Source of the DNA: JAXLQL01 sp046331625
Lineage (GTDB): Bacteria > Acidobacteriota > Terriglobia > Bryobacterales > Bryobacteraceae
Assembly: GCA_046331625.1 (NCBI GenBank)
Contig: JAXLQL010000012.1
Span: 144,669-208,668, forward strand
Direction: 5' to 3'
Length of the DNA stretch: 64,000 nucleotides
In this document: positions 18,107 to 24,963 of the stretch, piece by piece
Layout: each line of letters starts with the position of its first letter
How positions within the stretch are numbered: position 1 is the first letter of the stretch
The notes under the pieces: model-generated
What the model saw: the letters and a program-made list of their open reading frames with translations, nothing else
Databases searched by the model: none
What the model was told of the DNA's origin: nothing
Position numbers and translations under genes: made by a program

Positions 18107-18889
18107 TCAGTGGGCGGTTATCTGCTTTCGTGCACGCTCTCTGTCGTCGACAACCTCCTGCACCTGATCTTTGATCGCCTTGTCTCGCTGGGCCTGATCT
18201 CCTGCAATCCTTTTCCCGCCGAGCGCTGCGAGAACGTCCGCCGCGCCCTCCTGACGGTTCGCGAGAGCCATCTCCAGGGGGCTATCTCCGGAGCGGTCTA
18301 CCGCATTGATGGCGGCTCCGCTTGAGACGAGGAATCGAATGGCCTCGGCGTGTCCCGCCGCCGCCGCGCCTTGAAGGGCCGTCCTCCAGTACGCTCGATC
18401 TCTGGCATCTACCGGAACACCATGTGAGACAAGAGCCTTGACTGTCGCGAGGTCGCCTCGGTACGCGGCATAGAGCATGATATCTCCAGCGCGAGCGGAC
18501 TTTGCCATTCGGGAGATGAACGCCCTCTGCCAAAAGCCTTCCGGCAGACCACCCACCACAAACAGCAATACGATGCTTCCAATGGCTACCCAGCGTTTCG
18601 GCGAAATTCGCCCTTTCTTGTGCATCTTCCACAGCGTCGCTGCGACAACCCCCACGGTCCAGACAACCAGCATGGGCGGGAACAGGAACAAGACGGCACC
18701 CCAATCGTGCGCGAGTGAGAATCCGACCATCTGAGGGCCCCGTTCCCACGTCCAAACGGTTTCCTCCCAAATCAGCCGAGCGAACAGCATGAACGTCCCG
18801 GCAAATAACAGCACTCCGAGGATGCGCACCCACAACGGAAGCGAGGAAGTTGGCGCCATGTTTGCCTTTGGTGTCGTGTCTTCGGGCAT
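18107..18889 (-). CDS. membrane-anchored ankyrin-repeat protein
   Basis: 260 aa. Three hydrophobic helices lie in the N-terminal half: WVRILGVLLFAGTFMLFA (about 20-38), VLFLFPPMLVVWTVGVVAA (about 66-86) and VAIGSIVLLFVVGGL (about 102-117). Ankyrin repeats follow: GDIMLYAAYRGDLATVKALV, ALQGAAAAGHAEAIRFLVS and DSPLEMALANRQEGAADVL. The Lys/Arg/Asp-rich tail is probably helical. It is likely an inner-membrane protein displaying a cytoplasmic ankyrin scaffold. It sits between two ceramidase-gene remnants within the accessory block, with no obvious partner. Confidence 0.85.
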   Translation of the reverse strand: MPEDTTPKANMAPTSSLPLWVRILGVLLFAGTFMLFARLIWEETVWTWERGPQMVGFSLAHDWGAVLFLFPPMLVVWTVGVVAATLWKMHKKGRISPKRWVAIGSIVLLFVVGGLPEGFWQRAFISRMAKSARAGDIMLYAAYRGDLATVKALVSHGVPVDARDRAYWRTALQGAAAAGHAEAIRFLVSSGAAINAVDRSGDSPLEMALANRQEGAADVLAALGGKRIAGDQAQRDKAIKDQVQEVVDDRERARKQITAH

Positions 18890-18988
18890 TCAAGTCCGGC
18901 GAACTACCGCGTCCGCCGCTCCCAGCATAACTTAGTGGAGAATATGATCGCGACTAGTCTCACGGTTGTTTCGAGTTTCGAAACAACA

Positions 18989-19082
18989 TGCCCAACAAAG
19001 CCACACACCGCTCACCATGATCGCTCCCGCCAACGGTGAGAAATGCATCAGCAACATGTACGACCGGCAAAGCAGTCCGGCT
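18989..19082 (-). pseudogene. degraded copy (B) of the 3' end of the ceramidase-like gene
   Basis: The minus strand reads LLCRSYMLLMHFSPLAGAIM, a more eroded match to the same C-terminal segment found intact at the 3' end of 19787-21217 and as copy A at 17629-17738. Shared DNA with copy A includes AGCCACACACCGCTC. At 19078-19093 it runs into a short stretch resembling the start of the ntrC remnant (GAGCGCGACC), which is only suggestive. The gap 18890-19154 contains nothing else recognised. Confidence 0.75.
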
Positions 19083-19154
19083 GAGCGCGACCTGTCAGAC
19101 GAAAGAAACATCGCAAGCCGGAAATCGCGCGAGCGGCGCGGTTCTTTGGCGGTG

Positions 19155-19532
19155 CTAGCGAGTCCCTTCCTGTCGCCGCAGCTTGGAGCCAATAGCCTCC
19201 GCGATGATTGCCGTGACGAAGCTATTGATGCTCACTCCCTCCCGCTCTGCCTGTTTGGTCAATTTCGAATAAAGCGTGCGCGGCAGACGCTGCCGCCACT
19301 GGGCGGCGGCAACCTCGGGTTTGGGAACCCTGCGCCCAGACTCCGCGAAAACGTCAAGACAATCGCGAAGGGCTTCCCGGCCGTTGGCAATCGCCTCTTC
19401 GATCGTCTCGCCATCGGACATGCAGCCAGGAATGTCGGGATACTCGACCAGAAACCCTCCGCCTTCTTCTCTCGTGAGCGGGCGGACGGTAAACCGATAA
19501 GCGTCAGGATTTCGCTTCGTCTTGGCTTTCAC
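19155..19532 (-). CDS. hicB: HicB-family antitoxin with C-terminal RHH domain
   Basis: 125 aa. The N-terminal HicB fold is YRFTVRPLTREEGGGFLVEY, then PDIPGCMSDGETIEEAIANG and REALRDCLDVF. The C-terminal LPRTLYSKLTKQAEREG-VSINSFVTAIIAEAIG is a ribbon-helix-helix DNA-binding domain for autoregulation. This is the long form, unlike the short HicB at 15968. It overlaps the toxin gene by 29 nt, with the toxin first. Confidence 0.9.
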   Translation of the reverse strand: MKAKTKRNPDAYRFTVRPLTREEGGGFLVEYPDIPGCMSDGETIEEAIANGREALRDCLDVFAESGRRVPKPEVAAAQWRQRLPRTLYSKLTKQAEREGVSINSFVTAIIAEAIGSKLRRQEGTR

Positions 19533-19800
19533 TTTGTTTCACCTCAATTGCCGCGTCGACCAGGGCCAGGAACTGCTTGATGTATACAGGCTTGATAGGC
19601 CGCTTCGACGGTACCGACACAATCTCGCGCACGCCGGGCGCGCTGAAAATCACGTGACTGCCGCCACGCCCGGGCCTGCGCCACTCGACGTGGTTTTCAC
19701 TGGCGATCGACTGCAATTCCTCGATACGCCAGCCCGCCTGGACCTGACGCATTCGCAGGAGCGCTTTTGCGGCTGCGGCCACAAAATCATGGTACCGCAT
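19504..19800 (-). CDS. hicA: HicA-family toxin
   Basis: 98 aa. The HicA core EWRRPGRGGSHVIFSAPG holds the expected G-S-H catalytic site, followed by VSVPSKRPIKPVYIKQFLAL. The start at 19800 overlaps the 3' end of the ceramidase-like gene by 14 nt. A later in-frame ATG at 19752 (MRQVQAGWRIEEL) would give a more usual size and is a realistic alternative. Toxin-first order with a strong overlap into hicB. Confidence 0.85.
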   Translation of the reverse strand: MRYHDFVAAAAKALLRMRQVQAGWRIEELQSIASENHVEWRRPGRGGSHVIFSAPGVREIVSVPSKRPIKPVYIKQFLALVDAAIEVKQSESQDEAKS

Positions 19801-21217
19801 CCGGTACCGACCTTCCCAGCAACTCCACGCACCGTTCCACCACGATCCCTCCCGCCGTGGGCGCCAAGTGCATCGGCAACATATACGACTGGCAGAGCAT
19901 GTCCGGCACCAAATACGTCTCCCACGCCGACCACCCCTCCGCCGGATAATGCTCCGCCGCCGGAATGTAGCCGATGTTCCCGTTCGAATAGCCGAGGAAC
20001 AGCGTCTGCTCGAACGGCGAAGCTTGCTTCGTCCGTAGCCCGAGCTCGACTAGCGTCTCGCCCGAAACCGCCGCGATCCCGAGATCGCCGATCCGTAGCG
20101 CCTGCAACTGCGCATCCATCGTGAGACTTCGCTTGCCGCTCTCCACCTCGCGCAGCAGATACCGTGCCCAGTCGGCGAACCGGTAGAAGAACGCGAGCTG
20201 ATTCTCCGGCCGCCCTTCGCGCCGCGCGTCCTCGAGCATCTTCGTCCGCTGCACCATGATCGCTCGCGCACCCTCGACGCCGGGCGGATCCACCAACGGC
20301 AGCGCCACAGTCTCACTTACACCGCCCAGCCGAATTCCGCGATCCTTCATCGCAACCCACGGATACATGCTATTCCGCGTGAGCGATTGAAAGATCACTC
20401 GCTCTCCGCGTCGCTTGTCCGTGCGCAACGTCATCGCCGTCTCGACCACCGCCGCGCCCAGCCGTTGCCCGAGCCGCATCATGTCGGCCGAATCATCCTC
20501 GGTCGCGCCGATCCCCGTCACCGGATTGATGTTGCCTCCCGCGGCCTGCAGAAAGATCGACAACGCTCCCGTGGCGTGCTCCACCAACTCTCGCGCGGGA
20601 CCGGGAAAATCGGGCGACAGCCCGAGGAACTTCGGACCCATCGTCACCGTGTGGCACCCGTACGAGAACACGATCGCCAGCGGTCGCCCGCCCAGATCGT
20701 CCACGCGAATCACGCCTACGCTCGGATCCATCGGACCATCGGGATTCTCGCCGAGAAAGACTTTGCCTGACTCGGGATCCACTTCGCGCCGGTTGATTCC
20801 GATGTGCGACTCACCCGCGCCCGCCACAAGCCGCGCCGGTTGGAGCCGCGCATTCGCGGCAGCGGCGCATCCTGTCACCAGATCGCGCAACTGCAGCGCG
20901 TAGGTGTCCTGCATCGCGCGCTGTTGCGGCGGTTCCCACGAGTACCCGAGTCGCATCGACGGGCCGCAGTGCGTGTGGCTCGCATTCACCAACACGCATT
21001 CAGCACGAGTCCCGATGGCCGCGGCCACCCGCCGCCGGATCTCGCTCGCGTCGGGCTCGAACACGCCCATCACGTCGCATCCGATGATCGCGATCTTGTC
21101 GCTGCCCGAGGCGAGCACGAGGCAGGTGGCCGTGAGTGGCCGCTCGATCCACCGGGACACGCCGTCACGCGCGAGATATCCGCACATGGCGATTCCGATC
21201 GGGGGCGTGATGTCCAC
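19787..21217 (-). CDS. neutral/alkaline ceramidase-like hydrolase
   Basis: 476 aa from a GTG; the in-frame upstream stop leaves no other start. Features of the non-lysosomal ceramidase family: the N-terminal DITPPIGIAMCGYLAR, a Zn-binding NASHTHCGPSM, VFSYGCHTVTMGP and a serine-region QAAGGNINPVTG, with GYSNGNIGYIP near the C-terminus. There is no signal peptide, so it may act in the cytoplasm. It would cleave an N-acyl bond of ceramide-like or related amide lipids; the substrate is inferred from the family only. Its final ~110 bp are duplicated twice downstream (17629 and 18989). Confidence 0.85.
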   Translation of the reverse strand: MDITPPIGIAMCGYLARDGVSRWIERPLTATCLVLASGSDKIAIIGCDVMGVFEPDASEIRRRVAAAIGTRAECVLVNASHTHCGPSMRLGYSWEPPQQRAMQDTYALQLRDLVTGCAAAANARLQPARLVAGAGESHIGINRREVDPESGKVFLGENPDGPMDPSVGVIRVDDLGGRPLAIVFSYGCHTVTMGPKFLGLSPDFPGPARELVEHATGALSIFLQAAGGNINPVTGIGATEDDSADMMRLGQRLGAAVVETAMTLRTDKRRGERVIFQSLTRNSMYPWVAMKDRGIRLGGVSETVALPLVDPPGVEGARAIMVQRTKMLEDARREGRPENQLAFFYRFADWARYLLREVESGKRSLTMDAQLQALRIGDLGIAAVSGETLVELGLRTKQASPFEQTLFLGYSNGNIGYIPAAEHYPAEGWSAWETYLVPDMLCQSYMLPMHLAPTAGGIVVERCVELLGRSVPDAVP

Positions 21218-21370
21218 GCGATAGACCCGCTTCTACTCGATAGCTCATGACCTGTACAGGATGCCACGGCCCTGACTTCTTTTTCGCTGCGATGTCGAAA
21301 ACTGCCCGCCTGCTCCGACCCTACTGTGAAACCAGCCCATATGGGCGAGAATCGAAAGGAGCACACACCC

Positions 21371-21775
21371 ATGAAATTCCTCATGATGATGCACATGAAG
21401 GCGGGAACGCATAACCAGGGCGAAGGGATCACGACCTGGCCGCCAGAAGACATTCAGGCCCACATCGGGTTCATGATCAGCTTCAACAAGCAGTTGAAAC
21501 AGAATGGCGAGTTGGTCTCGGCGGAAGGCCTCTCGTGGCCCGATCAAGCCAAGATCGTTCGCGCGGGAGCAGGCGGCGTGCCGGTCACCGACGGCGTCTT
21601 CCCCGAAACGAAGGAGTTCCTCATCGGCTATTGGGTGATCGATGTAGCGAGCGCCGAACGCGCCTACGAGATCGCCGCGCACGTTTCGGCAGCGCCCGGC
21701 CGCGGCGGTGTGCCGCTGAACATGCCGATCGAAGTGCGCCAAGTCATGGCTGGACCACCGGAAGACTTCGCGTGA
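21371..21775 (+). CDS. YCII/DGPF-domain protein
   Basis: 134 aa from the ATG at 21371, preceded by AAAGGAG at 9-nt spacing. An in-frame upstream ATG at 21326 has no comparable site. A ferredoxin-like alpha/beta fold is suggested: MKFLMMMHMKAGTH, TDGVFPETKEFLIGYWVIDV and a C-terminal IEVRQVMAGPPEDF. DGPF proteins are the standard genomic companions of ECF42-type sigma factors, and the ECF gene follows with a 4-nt GTGA overlap. The biochemical function of the family is unproven. Confidence 0.9.
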   Translation: MKFLMMMHMKAGTHNQGEGITTWPPEDIQAHIGFMISFNKQLKQNGELVSAEGLSWPDQAKIVRAGAGGVPVTDGVFPETKEFLIGYWVIDVASAERAYEIAAHVSAAPGRGGVPLNMPIEVRQVMAGPPEDFA

Positions 21776-23010
21776 ACGATCGCGACTTCGAGCGCGTGGC
21801 TCGCGAGTGCGCGCCGCAAGTGCTCGGAGTCCTGGTTCGGCGCTATCGAGATTTCGCCGCCTCTGAAGACGCGTTGCAAGAAGCGCTGTTGGCGGCTGCC
21901 GCGCAATGGCCGCGAGACGGTGTGCCGGAGAATCCGCGTGCATGGTTGACGCAGGTGGCCTCGCGCCGCGTGACGGACGAAGTGCGCAGCAACAGTGCGC
22001 GCCGGATTCGCGAGACTGCGATCGCGTTCGAAGCGGGCTATGCGATGCCGCCGGCGGAGCCGCCTGACGATATGGCCGCCGAAGACGACACGCTCGTACT
22101 CATGTACATGTGCTGCCACCCGGCGCTGACCACGCCCTCGGCGATCGCACTCACGCTGCGCGCGGTCGCGGGATTGACAACGGCCCAGATCGCGCATGCG
22201 TTCCTGGTTCCCGAGTCGACGATGGGCCAGCGGATCAGCCGGGCCAAGCAGACCATCAAGGAGTCCGGCGTTCCGTTCCGGATGCCGCCTGTTGATGGAC
22301 GAGCGGGGCGACTCGACGCAGTGCTCCACGTGTTGTACTTGATCTTCAACGAAGGCTACGCGGCGAGTTCGGGTGACCAGTTGACTCGACCCGATCTTGC
22401 CGCTGAAGCGATTCGGCTTGCTCGCATCGTGTACGCTCGCGAGGCGGGGAATCCGGAAGTGGGTGGCTTGCTCGCACTGATGCTGCTGACTGAGGCACGG
22501 CGCGCGGCGCGAACCGGCCCCGAAGGAGAAGCTATCCCGATGGACCAGCAGGATCGTTCGCTGTGGGATCGCGCGCTCATCAGCGAAGGGGTGACGCTGG
22601 TGAGTTCGGCGCTGAGACAAGGCGCCGCGGGACCGTATCAACTCCAAGCCGCGATCGCCGCGGTACACGACGAGGCGCGGACCGCCGCGGAGACCGACTG
22701 GCCGCAGATCCTCGCGCTCTACGATCTGCTCGATCGCCTCTCGGAGAATCCGATGGTGAGGTTAAACCGGGTGGTGGCTGCGGCGATGGTGCATGGTCCG
22801 CGCCACGGACTCGTGCTGCTCGAAGGCCTCGGCGGCGACGCGCGCCTACGGGATCACCATCGCCTGTTCGCGGTCCAGGCGCATTTGCTCGAAATGGCGG
22901 GGGATCTGCCAGAAGCGATCACGAACTATCGTGCCGCGGCGGCGCGAACCGCCAGCCTCCCCGAGCGGAACTACCTGCTCTCGCAGGCGGCTAGGCTTGC
23001 ACAGCAATAG
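21772..23010 (+). CDS. ECF sigma factor with long C-terminal extension (ECF42-like)
   Basis: 412 aa from a GTG that overlaps the DGPF gene stop; longer in-frame readings lie inside that gene. Sigma2 has YRDFAASEDALQEALLAAAA and NPRAWLTQVASRRVTDEVR. Sigma4 has AVAGLTTAQIAHAFLVPEST and RISRAKQTIK. The ~220-residue extension (FNEGYAASSGDQLTR, LLALMLLTEARRAAR, ending in TPR-like helices AHLLEMAGDLPEAITNYRAA) is the ECF42 hallmark. In this group the extension is thought to replace a separate anti-sigma factor, and none is found here. Confidence 0.92.
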   Translation: MNDRDFERVARECAPQVLGVLVRRYRDFAASEDALQEALLAAAAQWPRDGVPENPRAWLTQVASRRVTDEVRSNSARRIRETAIAFEAGYAMPPAEPPDDMAAEDDTLVLMYMCCHPALTTPSAIALTLRAVAGLTTAQIAHAFLVPESTMGQRISRAKQTIKESGVPFRMPPVDGRAGRLDAVLHVLYLIFNEGYAASSGDQLTRPDLAAEAIRLARIVYAREAGNPEVGGLLALMLLTEARRAARTGPEGEAIPMDQQDRSLWDRALISEGVTLVSSALRQGAAGPYQLQAAIAAVHDEARTAAETDWPQILALYDLLDRLSENPMVRLNRVVAAAMVHGPRHGLVLLEGLGGDARLRDHHRLFAVQAHLLEMAGDLPEAITNYRAAAARTASLPERNYLLSQAARLAQQ

Positions 23011-23017
23011 GTCTCGA

Positions 23018-24205
23018 TCATCCCAGGATCTCGCGCAATCTCTTGCCGACCACCTCATGCTCTCGCCCCCGCATCATCCACACCGAGATGAGCAGTTGCC
23101 CCTTGCCCGGCCGCTGCACGTGAATCGGCGGATCGCCAGCCAAGAGCTTGTCGCCCACATCCTTCGCGGTCATGCCCTTCGAAGCTTCGTCCCACTCGAC
23201 AGTGACGTGAGGAACTTCGTTGGCGATCACGGGCACGTGGCGATCGGTCTTCACGCCGCGCGCGCCTTCCAGCGCCTTGCGGATCGAAGTCACGCGTGAC
23301 TCGAGCTCGCGCATCTCGGCCTCGTGGTCCACCTTCAAGTACCGCTCCACCGCGGCCAGCACGCCGCATAACTCTTCCTTGCCCACCTTCATTCCGCGAC
23401 CGATTCCGCCGAACGGAGACATTGCGGGCAACGCGGCTTCGATGAGGTCCTTGCGGCCGAGCAGCAATCCGCTGGCCTGCGGTCCACGTAGCGCCTTGCC
23501 CCCGGAGAAGATCACCAGGTCGAAACCCATCTGCATGTACTTCCACAGGTTTTCCTTCGGCGTCGCGTCAGAGGCGCAATCGTTCATCGTGGGGATGCCG
23601 CGTTCCTTGCCGATCTTGACGAAGTCCTCGGCCTTGATCTGTCCGTCGCGGTCGGCCTTGTTCAGAAAGAACATCATGCCGGTGCGCTCGTTGATCGCTG
23701 CTTCGAGTTCTTTTCGTGTCTCGACGCTGACGATCTTGGCGCCGCAGAGCTCCATCTGATGCTCGTAGCCCGAACGGTGCTTCTTCTGCTGGATGACTTC
23801 GTATCGAATGCCGTCGCGCCCGGGGAGTTGACGCAGCTTCGCCGCGTCGCCTTGCGACAAGCATGCCGCCGTGCCCACGGTGATGGCCGATGCCGCCCCG
23901 CACGTCACCATCGCGGCAGGAGCCTTCACTAGCTCGGCGATGCGCGCACCCACTTTCTTTTCGAGCTCAGGCAGCGGGATGAAGTAGTGCGAAGCCTCTT
24001 CCATAGCGCGGATCACTTCCGGTGGCATGATCGATCCGCCCAGCACCGTCACCACTCCAACGCCGTTGATTACCGGCTTGATTCCGAGGCTCGAGTACAA
24101 AGACGAAGGCGTGGAAGCCATTACTCCAGTGGCCTTGTTGGCAGCGGCGGCAACTGCAGGCATGGCGGCAGTAGCTTGAAGAACACGGCGGCGGGTTGCT
24201 TTCAT
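23018..24205 (-). CDS. SelA-like PLP-dependent protein with Tat leader
   Basis: 395 aa from the ATG at 24205. The in-frame extension to 24313 lies over the next gene and is discarded. The N-terminus MKATRRRVLQATAAMPAVAA is a twin-arginine export signal. The body is a fold-type I aminotransferase of the selenocysteine synthase / D-glucosaminate-6-phosphate ammonia-lyase group: KPVINGVGVVTVLGGS, TCGAASAITVGTAACL, NDCASDA and the PLP-lysine motif IFSGGKALRGPQASG (Lys237). Export of such an enzyme is unusual, and its substrate is unknown. No selenocysteine genes are nearby. Confidence 0.82.
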   Translation of the reverse strand: MKATRRRVLQATAAMPAVAAAANKATGVMASTPSSLYSSLGIKPVINGVGVVTVLGGSIMPPEVIRAMEEASHYFIPLPELEKKVGARIAELVKAPAAMVTCGAASAITVGTAACLSQGDAAKLRQLPGRDGIRYEVIQQKKHRSGYEHQMELCGAKIVSVETRKELEAAINERTGMMFFLNKADRDGQIKAEDFVKIGKERGIPTMNDCASDATPKENLWKYMQMGFDLVIFSGGKALRGPQASGLLLGRKDLIEAALPAMSPFGGIGRGMKVGKEELCGVLAAVERYLKVDHEAEMRELESRVTSIRKALEGARGVKTDRHVPVIANEVPHVTVEWDEASKGMTAKDVGDKLLAGDPPIHVQRPGKGQLLISVWMMRGREHEVVGKRLREILG

Positions 24206-24228
24206 GCCCCCAGTATATAAGGTCGCTT

Positions 24229-24882
24229 CTACCGGCGGCGGCGCCTGGGCGCGGGCGGCGGACTGTATTTGTTCGTCCCCATGCGCGCCACTTCTGCCTC
24301 GCCTTGCCTCCATTCGGAAGGATCCTTCGGAGGCGGAAAGTCATCGGTGTCGAGGATCTTCCACGGCTTGCCCGGCGCCGCAACGGCGACCACCAGCGCC
24401 ACCACATCGCGAGGACCCTGAAAATAGGACACACGCACATCGTGACTCCCGCGCGTCAGCCGCACCGCACCAGTCGCTCCGGTTGGGCTGTGCTGGCCAT
24501 CCATCTCTACTACCACCTTGCCGTCCACCGAGATGCGCGCGCCGTCGTCTGAGAGAAGGCTGAAGCGATAGACGCCAGCCTCGTCGATCCAGATGCGGCC
24601 CGTGTAGTCGATGCCGAACCACTCGAAGCGGTCCGAGACGCCAGGGAAGCCCTCGTTGAATTGCTGCGGCCACACGTTGAGCGTCTTGGTGTAGATGGAG
24701 CCGATGGGCTTGCGGCGGGCGAAATCGGGAAGGCGATCGGCACCATCCTCCAGTTCGTAGATTTTGCCTTCGAAACCGGAGGTGCTCACCACGGTGGTGC
24801 CGAAGATGTACTGCGGCGGCTTGTCTTGGTTCTGGGCAAGGGCGATGGCGCACGCGAGCGGGCCGAGCGTCCAGAGTCGCAT
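24229..24882 (-). CDS. exported PA14-domain protein
   Basis: 217 aa from the ATG at 24882, giving a signal peptide MRLWTLGPLACAIALAQ. A PA14-type beta-barrel covers residues about 60-170: FEWFGIDYTGRIWIDEAGVY, RFSLLSDDGARISVDGK and VRLTRGSHDVRVSYFQGP. The tail is Pro/Arg-rich (PPPAPRRRRR). PA14 domains usually bind carbohydrate. It lies 23 nt upstream of the SelA-like gene and is divergent from the TonB receptor, a surface-glycan context that remains inference. Confidence 0.85.
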   Translation of the reverse strand: MRLWTLGPLACAIALAQNQDKPPQYIFGTTVVSTSGFEGKIYELEDGADRLPDFARRKPIGSIYTKTLNVWPQQFNEGFPGVSDRFEWFGIDYTGRIWIDEAGVYRFSLLSDDGARISVDGKVVVEMDGQHSPTGATGAVRLTRGSHDVRVSYFQGPRDVVALVVAVAAPGKPWKILDTDDFPPPKDPSEWRQGEAEVARMGTNKYSPPPAPRRRRR

Positions 24883-24963
24883 GACGATAGTACGCGCGGA
24901 GGCTGGCTCGAGTTCCAGATTTACTCGAGCGCGGTTCGAGTAGACTGTCAACAAGGGACTTTC

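Noticed and set aside
15061..19800. Prophage or integrative element
   Set aside because: No integrase, transposase, phage or conjugation gene was found; only toxin-antitoxin genes and gene-end remnants are present.
21535..21771. Extended start for the ECF sigma factor
   Set aside because: It lies inside the DGPF gene in another frame; the GTG at 21772 gives the correct sigma2 start and a 4-nt overlap.
24661..24963. Upstream extension of the second TonB receptor
   Set aside because: The segment is antisense to the PA14 gene; a signal peptide and ribosome site are found at 24964.
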